Shown here piece after piece: positions 1-4,786 of a stretch of 5,060 nt of DNA. A program made the position numbers and the translations under genes. This DNA comes from an uncultured Eubacteriales bacterium. Its GTDB lineage: Bacteria; Bacillota; Clostridia; Oscillospirales; Oscillospiraceae. The stretch spans positions 1-5,060 of the forward strand of contig CAUABY010000161.1 in NCBI GenBank assembly GCA_958427375.1. The letters are read 5' to 3'. The notes below the pieces were generated by a model that was not told the origin of the DNA, did no database searches, and saw nothing but the letters and a program-made list of their open reading frames with translations. Every line of letters starts with the position of its first letter. The first letter of the stretch is position 1.

Positions 1-353
1 GTCTCGCCAGACCAAACACGAATTTTAATCCAGCCGTCACCGCTATAGTATGACTGCTCTATGTAAAACCCGCACGGTTTATCTGACCGCCCCTCTTCAC
101 ATTCTCGGTAACAATCAGGGAAAACCATTGCTACTCGAAATTCACTATCGCCAATCATAGCTGGTAACGGAGTTTTGCAGAAAGACCACGCAGACATAGA
201 CACATCCATTGCCCTGCGGCGCAGAGCCAGAAAGCGTTGATAGTCCCCATCGCTTGGATTCATGTGCTCTATAATCCATTCATGCAAATCCGGGCAGATA
301 TCGCAATCGCGTTGGTGGTCGCAGTGTACACACATTTTAAGCGCTTGTCCCAT
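1..353 (-). CDS. Cysteine-rich hypothetical protein, partial (C-terminus beyond the left edge)
   Basis: A reading frame runs leftward from ATG at 353 to the window edge without a stop, giving 117 residues of an incomplete protein. The start is supported by AGGAGG on the minus strand about 10 bases upstream, inside the 3' end of the glycosyltransferase gene; the next in-frame ATG (335) has no such site. The N-terminus has a CX2CX5CX2C cluster (C8, C11, C17, C20) that could bind a zinc ion, followed by a helical, charged stretch (about 22-50) and more cysteines at 59, 81, 85 and 94. It overlaps the glycosyltransferase stop by 17 bases, so the two are probably translationally coupled and co-transcribed. 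I do not recognise the family. No signal peptide or membrane segment is visible in the part present. Function unknown; the coding call is fairly secure because of the ribosome binding site, overlap and open frame. Confidence 0.72.
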   Translation of the reverse strand, partial: MGQALKMCVHCDHQRDCDICPDLHEWIIEHMNPSDGDYQRFLALRRRAMDVSMSAWSFCKTPLPAMIGDSEFRVAMVFPDCYRECEEGRSDKPCGFYIEQSYYSGDGWIKIRVWSGE

Positions 354-1314
354 TGCTGACTTTCCTCCTTGCATTTGCTACGCGCTGCTCAAATGTGAGT
401 TCGGGCGCGTATATCTTGTTGAACGGTCTTGCTGGCGTGGCAAGCGCCATCGCAAAACGATTTTCCCATTCAGGGAGAGTGTTTAATTCGCTAAGGCAAC
501 TTACATCAACAAGACGTATGAACTGCTCGCACATTTTAGAGTAAAGTTTGTGGTCGTGAGGAAACTCTCGGCTCACAGAATCAAGATAGTAGTAGCAAGC
601 GGCCAACGCAGATGGCAGTAACTTCAACTCATAAGGAGAGCGGCTTCGTTTTGCCCTTTCCACATAGAAGATGCAAGCCTCTATGTATGTTTCCGCTTGG
701 AGATGGAGAGAACCGTCAGAGCGTGACAGAGAGCCGGGTGTATACCTCTGAATGTGTATAGGCCACTGTGTCTGCGGTACTGTTTCGGCAAATTCCGCGC
801 AGAGCATATTAAAGGCCAAGTCCTCACACATCGGAAGTATGGGAAAGCTTATCCCATAGTCGTTGAGAAATTGTCTTGAATATACTCGCCCGTGAATCCA
901 CGTCATCTGCTCACCGCCCACAACTTCAAAATTGCCGTTCGCAGCCTCGCGCATGGTTTTGCCGACCATCATGTCAAATCCGTGTTCTATGGCATTCATA
1001 ATGGTTCCCACGGCGTTTGGCAAAAGCAAATCGTCGGAGTCGAGGAACATGATGTAGGGGGAAGAGGAAGCGCTGATGCCATGATTACGCGCCGCCCCAA
1101 CGCCTCCGTGTTTCATCCCTACGATGTGAAATGCTGGCAGAGCCGAGATGGAGCACACGTTCTGAATTGCTGACACTTCGTCCTTGGCCTCTTCGCCGTC
1201 AAAGACGAAATAAACTGCAAAGTCTTTCTGCGTTTGCAGTGAAAGACTTTGTACGGTGGGAATAATTTCTTTGCCCCTTTTGTAAACAGGGACAATGATA
1301 TCAAGTTTCGCCAT
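337..1314 (-). CDS. Family 2 (GT-A fold) glycosyltransferase
   Basis: A 325-residue protein with the layout of a GT2 glycosyltransferase, which transfers a sugar from a nucleotide-sugar donor to an acceptor. The N-terminus has the first beta strand of the nucleotide-binding fold (IVPVYKRG, residues 7-14). GVGAARNHGI (71-80) is the usual donor-site segment, and FLDSDD (90-95) carries the DXD-type metal-binding acidic cluster. MCEDLAFN (162-169) has the ED pair typical of the acceptor side and catalytic base region. The C-terminal third is probably helical and not recognisable. There is no signal peptide or membrane segment, so it is probably cytosolic. ATG at 1314 follows AGGAGG with a 7-base gap on the minus strand. 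It overlaps the downstream cysteine-rich gene. Donor and acceptor cannot be told from sequence; in a phage setting, tail proteins, host wall polymers or modified DNA bases are possible acceptors. The family call is strong, the substrate unknown. Confidence 0.92.
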   Translation of the reverse strand: MAKLDIIVPVYKRGKEIIPTVQSLSLQTQKDFAVYFVFDGEEAKDEVSAIQNVCSISALPAFHIVGMKHGGVGAARNHGISASSSPYIMFLDSDDLLLPNAVGTIMNAIEHGFDMMVGKTMREAANGNFEVVGGEQMTWIHGRVYSRQFLNDYGISFPILPMCEDLAFNMLCAEFAETVPQTQWPIHIQRYTPGSLSRSDGSLHLQAETYIEACIFYVERAKRSRSPYELKLLPSALAACYYYLDSVSREFPHDHKLYSKMCEQFIRLVDVSCLSELNTLPEWENRFAMALATPARPFNKIYAPELTFEQRVANARRKVSNGTSA

Positions 1315-1331
1315 TACTAAACCTCCTGTTT

Positions 1332-1369
1332 TGTATTCGGTGCGAAGATGATAATGAGTTTGTCAAGTC
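1332..1369 (-). repeat. Left arm of a diverged inverted repeat flanking the hairpin
   Basis: Read on the minus strand, this 38-base segment aligns without gaps to plus-strand 1536-1573 at about 27 of 38 positions by eye, including the shared blocks CTTGACAAA and ATCTT. It lies just upstream of the ribosome binding site of the glycosyltransferase. In one shared frame both arms encode LDK...IFAP.T, and in the IFAP segment every difference is synonymous (TTC/TTT, GCA/GCG, CCG/CCA). This suggests that both derive from one coding sequence, probably a short gene 3' end. Identity was counted manually. Confidence 0.5.
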
Positions 1370-1443
1370 CACACGCGACAAAAATGAAGCTAACAACGCC
1401 CGCGTTTTTGGCAAGTTTCCACAAAAATCTCAAGATTCGATAT

Positions 1444-1483
1444 GAAAAAAAGTAAGTCAGCCCAGAACGGGCTGACTTACTTG
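1444..1483 (-). terminator. Rho-independent terminator-like hairpin, oriented leftward
   Basis: A perfect 14-bp stem (1450-1463 pairing with 1469-1482) closes a 5-base loop (AGAAC on the plus strand). The plus strand has seven A residues at 1445-1451, so a leftward transcript would carry a GC-rich stem followed directly by a run of U: the classical intrinsic terminator. Rightward, the stem is followed only by TTGTTATAT, so it may work weakly in that direction. No leftward gene lies to its right inside this window, which makes its orientation odd. It could block antisense reading into the glycosyltransferase operon, or be left over from a rearrangement. Confidence 0.7.
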
Positions 1484-1535
1484 TTATATGTGCACAAATA
1501 TTTACTTTCAATGCGCAGAAATTTTGTGAGCAGCA

Positions 1536-1573
1536 GGCTTGACAAAGCTCGTACCATCTTTGCGCCAAAGACA
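1536..1573 (+). repeat. Right arm of a diverged inverted repeat flanking the hairpin
   Basis: The plus-strand partner of the segment at 1332-1369. It lies just upstream of the GAAGGTGG ribosome binding site of the methyltransferase gene. In the frame of the 48-codon open stretch ending at the TGA at 1586-1588 it reads LDKARTIFAPKT, against LDKLIIIFAPNT in the left arm. Weaker similarity extends a further 16 bases towards the hairpin (about 8 of 16). The arm may be a degenerate gene end, a regulator-binding site or a recombination site; the synonymous pattern favours a coding origin. Confidence 0.5.
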
Positions 1574-1588
1574 GAGAAGGTGGCGTGA

Positions 1589-3277
1589 ATGAAGCATTTA
1601 GGGGATATCAAGAAAATCAGCGGCTACGACATAGAGCCGGTATGGTGTATCACAGGAGGCTCACCTTGCCAAGATTTATCCGTTGCCGGAAAAAGAGCAG
1701 GGCTTGCCGGTGAGCGGTCAGGACTATTCATGGAGCAAATACGGATAATAAAGGAGATGATAGAGAATGAACAACGTAATGGACGGGCAAATGAACTTAT
1801 TCGACCCCGGTATCTTGTTTGGGAAAACGTACCCGGAGCATTCAGCTCCAACAAAGGCCAAGACTTCCAAGCTGTCCTTACGGAAATTGTCCGCATCGTC
1901 GAGCCGGACGCACCCGATGTGCCTGCGCCTGAAAAAGGCTGGCCGCACAGCGGATGCCTTTATGATGAACTGGGAAAGTGGAGCGTTGCCTGGAGACTTC
2001 ACAATGCTCAATACTGGGGAGTGCCCCAACGCCGTCGTAGAATCGCGGTTGTCGCAGATTTTGGAGGTCTCAGCGCCCCAGAAATATTGTTTGAGCCAAA
2101 AGGCTTGCGCGGGGATATTGCGGAGAGCGGAGCGGCGAGGGAGGGAACTTCCCGCACCGCTGAAAGAGGCGCTAACAAGGCAGATGCAGGAGAAATAATC
2201 TGTATGGCAACTCAGCAGGGCGGAGCGGAAATAAGAACAGACGACCGCGCCCCAACGCTGACCGCCGCAACGGGCATGAGTGGAAATAATCAGCCTGTGG
2301 TATGCAGTGTATATCCAATCAATGACAAAGCCGCGCGGTACCAGGGCGGCGGCGTGAGCCGCAAAAACGACGGAAGCGGCAACGGTCTTGGTGTCGGTAA
2401 GAACGGAGACCCATCCCCTACTTTGACCTCCGCCGACCGTCATATAGTAGCCGAGTGTCCGAACTCGCCTGTGTACAGCGCAGGGTTCAAGCTCGGAAAC
2501 AGCGTGAAAGCACGAAGTATCGGCTTTGAAGAAGAGCGAGCGCCCACGCTTAATGCGGAGTGCGGCGGCAACAAACCTGCAGTGCTGGCAGTATATGACG
2601 CAAGAGGAAATGGGGAGGGAGAAATTGTGTGTACACTGACTGGTGACCATCAGAGCAGAGTGACAGATTATACCGCTCTCGTGTTGGATTGTAGGAATGA
2701 CACTGTGAAGAATAAAACAGGAACGCTACAGGCGGCTACGAGTAAAAGCTTAAATGCGAACAATACCGTAATCACGATGGCTACGGGACAAGCTGGGGCA
2801 GAAATCGAGGTTGACAAGTGCCCGACCCTAAACTGCAACCATGAACAGCCGATTGCCGCATATACCCTGAGAGCGCAAGGACAAGACCCTCACGCATATG
2901 ACCTCGCTACATATCCGATATCCGAGGGCATCGTTCGCCGCCTTACGCCGCTGGAATGCGAGCGCTTTCAGGGTTTCCCGGACGGATGGACGGATATAGG
3001 CGATTGGGTAGACAGCAAAGGCAAGAAGCACAAGGCCGCAGACACACCGCGATACAAGGCGCTGGGCAACTCCATAGCACTCCCGTTCTGGTGCTGGCTG
3101 CTGGAGCGCATAAGCGCGTATCTGCCAGAGGGCGCAACGCTTGGTAGTTTATTCGATGGAATAGGCGGGTTTCCGCTGATTTGGGAAAGCCTGAACGGCA
3201 AAGGATGCTGCCTATGGGCAAGTGAGATTGATGAATTTTGCATTGCTGTGACAAAAAGAAGATTTGGGGAGGATTGA
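1589..3277 (+). CDS. Circularly permuted phage-type DNA (cytosine-5) methyltransferase
   Basis: A 562-residue enzyme expected to transfer a methyl group from S-adenosylmethionine to C5 of cytosine in DNA. Motif order is unusual. The protein starts at motif III (GDI, residues 5-7) and catalytic motif IV (GGSPCQDL, 23-30, nucleophile C27), then motif VI (ENVPG, 79-83) and motif VIII (QYWGVPQRRRR, 141-151). A repeat-rich target-recognition region spans about 204-449. Motif IX (RRLTPLECERFQGFP, 450-464) and motif X (RYKALGNSIALP, 488-499) follow. AdoMet-binding motif I (GSLFDGIGGF, 519-528) and motif II (ASEIDEF, 544-550) come last, whereas canonical enzymes begin with them. The last residues before the stop (AVTKRRFGED) would join naturally to the first ones (MKHLGDI). 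ATG at 1589 directly follows an in-frame TGA, and GGTGG lies 6 bases upstream, so there is no in-frame N-terminal extension. All catalytic motifs are present, so it is probably active. No restriction enzyme is nearby: a likely orphan, anti-restriction role. A second frame is nested at 1767-2198. Confidence 0.93.
   Translation: MKHLGDIKKISGYDIEPVWCITGGSPCQDLSVAGKRAGLAGERSGLFMEQIRIIKEMIENEQRNGRANELIRPRYLVWENVPGAFSSNKGQDFQAVLTEIVRIVEPDAPDVPAPEKGWPHSGCLYDELGKWSVAWRLHNAQYWGVPQRRRRIAVVADFGGLSAPEILFEPKGLRGDIAESGAAREGTSRTAERGANKADAGEIICMATQQGGAEIRTDDRAPTLTAATGMSGNNQPVVCSVYPINDKAARYQGGGVSRKNDGSGNGLGVGKNGDPSPTLTSADRHIVAECPNSPVYSAGFKLGNSVKARSIGFEEERAPTLNAECGGNKPAVLAVYDARGNGEGEIVCTLTGDHQSRVTDYTALVLDCRNDTVKNKTGTLQAATSKSLNANNTVITMATGQAGAEIEVDKCPTLNCNHEQPIAAYTLRAQGQDPHAYDLATYPISEGIVRRLTPLECERFQGFPDGWTDIGDWVDSKGKKHKAADTPRYKALGNSIALPFWCWLLERISAYLPEGATLGSLFDGIGGFPLIWESLNGKGCCLWASEIDEFCIAVTKRRFGED
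1751..1756 (+). promoter_or_regulatory. Internal ribosome binding site for the nested open frame
   Basis: AAGGAG lies inside the methyltransferase coding sequence (codons for I-K-E-M, near residues 54-57), 10 bases upstream of the ATG at 1767 in the +1 frame. No in-frame methyltransferase start needs this site, so it specifically supports initiation of the nested frame. The sequence also encodes conserved-looking methyltransferase residues, so chance occurrence is possible. Confidence 0.5.
1767..2198 (+). CDS. Nested overlapping gene candidate, 143-residue phage hypothetical protein
   Basis: An uninterrupted 143-codon frame lies entirely inside the methyltransferase gene, in its +1 frame, over methyltransferase residues 60-203 (motifs VI and VIII). 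It has its own AAGGAG 10 bases before ATG 1767; a second ATG at 1791 (MNLFDPG) is an alternative start. The translation does not look like a random shadow. GKTYPEHSAPTK (19-30) and SRLSQILE (93-100) are followed by a basic C-terminal segment, KACAGILRRAERRGRELP (112-129). These resemble hypothetical proteins I recall from Clostridia phages and prophages, where such segments are conserved; that is memory, not a search. The protein is basic and serine/threonine-rich in its first half, with a probable helix at 112-140, and has no signal peptide or membrane segment. It stops at 2198, where the methyltransferase repeat array begins. Function unknown: a partner of the methyltransferase, or a conserved but untranslated by-product frame. 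Confidence 0.5.
   Translation: MNNVMDGQMNLFDPGILFGKTYPEHSAPTKAKTSKLSLRKLSASSSRTHPMCLRLKKAGRTADAFMMNWESGALPGDFTMLNTGECPNAVVESRLSQILEVSAPQKYCLSQKACAGILRRAERRGRELPAPLKEALTRQMQEK
2198..2935 (+). repeat. Degenerate PTL-core repeat array in the methyltransferase target-recognition region
   Basis: Methyltransferase residues 204-449 contain six copies of a loose module with a TL core: APTLTA (221), SPTLTS (276), APTLNA (318), VCTLTG (347), GTLQAA (378) and CPTLNC (411), about 29 to 55 residues apart. The first and last copies share a longer unit, MATQQGGAEI at 206-215 and MATGQAGAEI at 397-406, each running on to the PTL core. The array sits between motifs VIII and IX, where C5 methyltransferases carry the domain that chooses the target sequence, and is much longer than a usual single domain. 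It probably folds as repeated beta elements. Specificity cannot be predicted. Confidence 0.7.
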
Positions 3278-3279
3278 CT

Positions 3280-3738
3280 ATGAACAGATTAACTGAATGG
3301 GATGAATACGGAAACGCGGATTTAATTGCACTAAGCGATATCATGCCAGAATTGTATTCGGAGTTGTCTTTCAGCGAAAGTAACGCTTTGACGCGCGCAT
3401 TAAATAAGCTTGCTGAATATGAGGACACTGGGCTTTCGCCGGTGGAAGTGGAAAAACTTAAAAAGCTACAGTGGATTAGCGTAAAAGACAGACTGCCTAA
3501 TGATGAGCAGGGCGTACTGCTATATACGCGAGAGATTGAAACATACGGCAAGCACAAGGAAAAGAAGGAGACATGGCATAACATCTATTACGGTTATTGC
3601 GATAATGGGGAGTGGGTTACAAGTTATTGTTGGGGATGTGAATACATCCGCACAATGAACGAAAAATACCCCGACGAGCATATTGAAGTCACCCACTGGA
3701 GACCGCTTCCTGAACCGCCGGAGGTAAACAATGGCTGA
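3280..3738 (+). CDS. DUF551 domain phage protein
   Basis: A 152-residue protein. ATG at 3280 is chosen over the upstream ATG at 3238 because GGGGAGGA ends about 6 bases before it and the gap to the methyltransferase stop is only 2 bases. The N-terminus (MNRLTEWDEYGNADLIALSD, then ALTRALNKLAEYEDTGLSP at 36-54) is a segment common in small phage proteins that precede DUF551. The DUF551 part runs from about residue 65 (WISVKDRLP) through VLLYT (79-83) to the C-terminal signature VTHWRPLPEPP (137-147). Two cysteines (117, 120) in WGC lie in the middle. Function is not known for this family, which is frequent in phage and prophage genomes. It is translationally linked to both neighbours: its stop overlaps the next start by 8 bases. 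Confidence 0.88.
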   Translation: MNRLTEWDEYGNADLIALSDIMPELYSELSFSESNALTRALNKLAEYEDTGLSPVEVEKLKKLQWISVKDRLPNDEQGVLLYTREIETYGKHKEKKETWHNIYYGYCDNGEWVTSYCWGCEYIRTMNEKYPDEHIEVTHWRPLPEPPEVNNG

Positions 3739-4096
3739 ATACATAGAACGAGAGTCTGCGCTATCGGTAATTAGGAGGCTTAACACTCCAGCGAAAAGTC
3801 CAGCGCAGAAAGAAATGCTCCGTAATGCGTCGGTGTACATTCGAGCAATTCCCGCCGCCGACGTTGCGCTGGTAGTGCATGGTTGGTGGGTGCACGAGGA
3901 AGTCCAAAGCATCAACTCTTCTACAGGAACATTTAATCTGCCAAGTGCTCATTGCAGCGTTTGCGAAAGCCGAGTTTCGCAAGAATCTCCATACTGTCCG
4001 GGGTGTGGCGCTAAAATGGATTTGGCGGGGGCTAACCATGTCAAAGAACAAGGGTATCTCCTGCGTTTTTCTGCACAGGACTTGCAGGAGAACTGA
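3731..4096 (+). CDS. Small phage zinc-ribbon protein
   Basis: A 121-residue protein. ATG at 3731 follows GGAGG by about 6-7 bases and overlaps the end of the DUF551 gene. The N-terminus MAEYIERESAL, the central IPAADVALVVHGWW (40-53) and the zinc ribbon CSVC...CPGCGAKMD (C75, C78, C89, C92) form the standard layout of a common small phage protein of unknown function. Zinc binding is inferred from the two CX2C knuckles. The tail after GAKMD (97-121) is longer than I would expect. A single extra G in the five-G run near 4027-4031 would place a TAA at about 4033, two bases before the ATG at 4038, so the tail may be the result of a one-base frame change. Function unknown; a nucleic-acid or protein contact role is plausible. 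Confidence 0.85.
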   Translation: MAEYIERESALSVIRRLNTPAKSPAQKEMLRNASVYIRAIPAADVALVVHGWWVHEEVQSINSSTGTFNLPSAHCSVCESRVSQESPYCPGCGAKMDLAGANHVKEQGYLLRFSAQDLQEN

Positions 4097-4100
4097 ATAA
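4038..4100 (+). CDS. Possible 20-residue peptide or gene remnant overlapping the zinc-ribbon gene end
   Basis: ATG at 4038 starts MSKNKGISCVFLHRTCRRTE in a different frame from the zinc-ribbon gene. A G-rich stretch (GGCGGGGG) ends about 6 bases upstream and could act as a weak ribosome binding site. The two bases before it would follow a TAA if one base were added in the G-run, which is the spacing usual in this operon. The peptide is basic, with two cysteines, and resembles nothing I recognise. It could be a chance frame or the start of a truncated gene. Confidence 0.2.
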   Translation: MSKNKGISCVFLHRTCRRTE

Positions 4101-4123
4101 ATATACAAAGCAAGGAGGACAAT

Positions 4124-4534
4124 ATGGGGCATCATAGCAATGCACTGATTGATATGACAGGGGAAAATGTCAATGGGATTCTTGTTGTCGGACGCGCGGA
4201 GAAAAAAACTGGAAGCACGGCGGTCTGGTGGGTGTGTAAATGCCCGTATTGCGGAAGAGAGTTTGTGAGGCGTGGCAGTGACCTTCGTTCTGGCGAAATC
4301 AAGTCCTGCGGGTGCAAGAACAGAGTTCCTGACCCCGGCAGACCGTTCAGAAAGTATGCAACGCCGGAAATTGCAAAGAAAAGGGAAAAATACGGCTGCC
4401 TTTACTGCACCGAAAAATGCAAAGTAGAGACGCCGTGTAAATACGCTGATATTCTGGATAGATATGAAAGCTACGCTGAATACGACAAGGAGGCGAAGCG
4501 TTTCATGGACAAACTTCTGCATCAGGAGGAATAA
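4124..4534 (+). CDS. Double cysteine-cluster phage protein, probably zinc-binding
   Basis: A 136-residue protein; ATG at 4124 follows AAGGAGG with about 7 bases of spacing. The first half matches a pattern frequent in phage proteins: a short 'DMTGENVNGILVVGRAEKK' strand segment (10-28), then W-x-C-x-C-x2-C (C38, C40, C43), then LRSGEIKSCGC (54-64, C62 and C64). The same small zinc-binding module often precedes AP2-type or HNH-type DNA-binding domains, but neither is seen here. The second half has another cluster, CLYCTEKCKVETPC (C92, C95, C99, C105), probably a second metal site, and ends in a charged helix (110-136). It is likely a DNA- or RNA-binding protein by analogy with the first module; this is inference. 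It sits 27 bases after the zinc-ribbon gene and 3 bases before the next. Confidence 0.82.
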   Translation: MGHHSNALIDMTGENVNGILVVGRAEKKTGSTAVWWVCKCPYCGREFVRRGSDLRSGEIKSCGCKNRVPDPGRPFRKYATPEIAKKREKYGCLYCTEKCKVETPCKYADILDRYESYAEYDKEAKRFMDKLLHQEE

Positions 4535-4537
4535 AGT

Positions 4538-4786
4538 ATGCAGCATCCATCTGAATATTTAACACCATTGCAGTATCGGATTTACCTGTTTCTGAACCAA
4601 TACATAAATTTTGATTGGGAAACTGGACGAATTACTAAGCGTACTTTAAAATACGCAATCCATTTGCTGATTGTTCAGAACGTATTAACGCAAGAAGAAA
4701 TTCGTGCTGAGTGCTTGAAAGAGCGGAATGTAATTATACCGTGGGATTACTTTGATACATACTCGGAGGACGGTAGCAATGAATAA
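4538..4786 (+). CDS. Small hypothetical phage protein
   Basis: An 82-residue protein with a clear AGGAGG about 8 bases before ATG 4538, 3 bases after the previous stop. Its stop (TAA, 4784-4786) overlaps the start of the MT-A70 gene at 4779, so the two should be translationally coupled. The sequence is rich in aromatic residues (YLTPLQYRIYLFLNQYINF at 7-25) and acidic at the C-terminus (DYFDTYSEDG). There are no cysteine clusters and no clear membrane segment; it probably has a helical core. I do not recognise the family. The coding call rests on the ribosome binding site and tight spacing. Confidence 0.8.
   Translation: MQHPSEYLTPLQYRIYLFLNQYINFDWETGRITKRTLKYAIHLLIVQNVLTQEEIRAECLKERNVIIPWDYFDTYSEDGSNE

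Larger units (their letters stand above)
1315..1588. other. Divergent intergenic region between the glycosyltransferase and methyltransferase genes
   Basis: This 274-base stretch separates the leftward glycosyltransferase operon from the rightward methyltransferase operon, so any promoters for both should lie here. I could not find a convincing sigma-70 promoter for either: TTGACA occurs in both outward directions (plus 1539-1544; minus, as TGTCAA at 1361-1366), but no TATAAT-like box sits about 17 bases downstream of either. The region holds a strong hairpin and a pair of diverged inverted repeats, listed separately. Two open frames cross it, 83 codons leftward (1568 to 1317) and 48 codons rightward (1442-1588). 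Both read through the hairpin and neither has a ribosome binding site at its start, so I do not call them as genes. Confidence 0.6.

Noticed and set aside
1539..1561. TTGACA as a -35 box for a methyltransferase promoter
   Set aside because: No -10-like hexamer occurs 16-18 bases downstream; the sequence is better explained as part of the inverted repeat.
1317..1568. An 83-codon minus-strand frame ending just before the glycosyltransferase start
   Set aside because: It reads through the strong terminator-like hairpin, starts without a ribosome binding site, and its first third looks random. Only its last residues (LDK...IFAP) are of interest, and these are reported as an inverted repeat.
1442..1588. 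A 48-codon plus-strand frame ending in the TGA that abuts the methyltransferase ATG (possible leader peptide)
   Set aside because: There is no ribosome binding site before the ATG at 1442, the hairpin lies within its first codons, and the residues are not recognisable apart from the repeat arm.
1724..2650. A 308-codon antisense frame opposite the methyltransferase
   Set aside because: Its translation has no recognisable motif, mixes hydrophobic and cysteine/histidine-rich stretches typical of antisense shadows, and has no ribosome binding site I could see; the plus strand clearly encodes the methyltransferase.
3238..3279. An upstream in-frame start for the DUF551 gene
   Set aside because: It would overlap the methyltransferase end by 40 bases and lacks a ribosome binding site, whereas ATG 3280 has GGGGAGGA at the right distance and matches the usual N-terminus.
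2943..3584. A 213-codon antisense frame across the methyltransferase end and DUF551 gene
   Set aside because: It crosses two well-supported plus-strand genes, is very rich in serine and cysteine, and shows no family motif; an antisense shadow.
4057..4091. An 8-bp inverted repeat (TCTCCTGC / GCAGGAGA) near the end of the zinc-ribbon gene
   Set aside because: The loop is 19 bases, there is no T-run after it, and it lies within an apparent operon, so it is not a convincing terminator or regulatory element.
3761..4546. A 261-codon antisense frame opposite the zinc-ribbon and cysteine-cluster genes
   Set aside because: It spans two plus-strand genes and an intergenic gap, with no motif and no ribosome binding site; the plus-strand genes explain the region.
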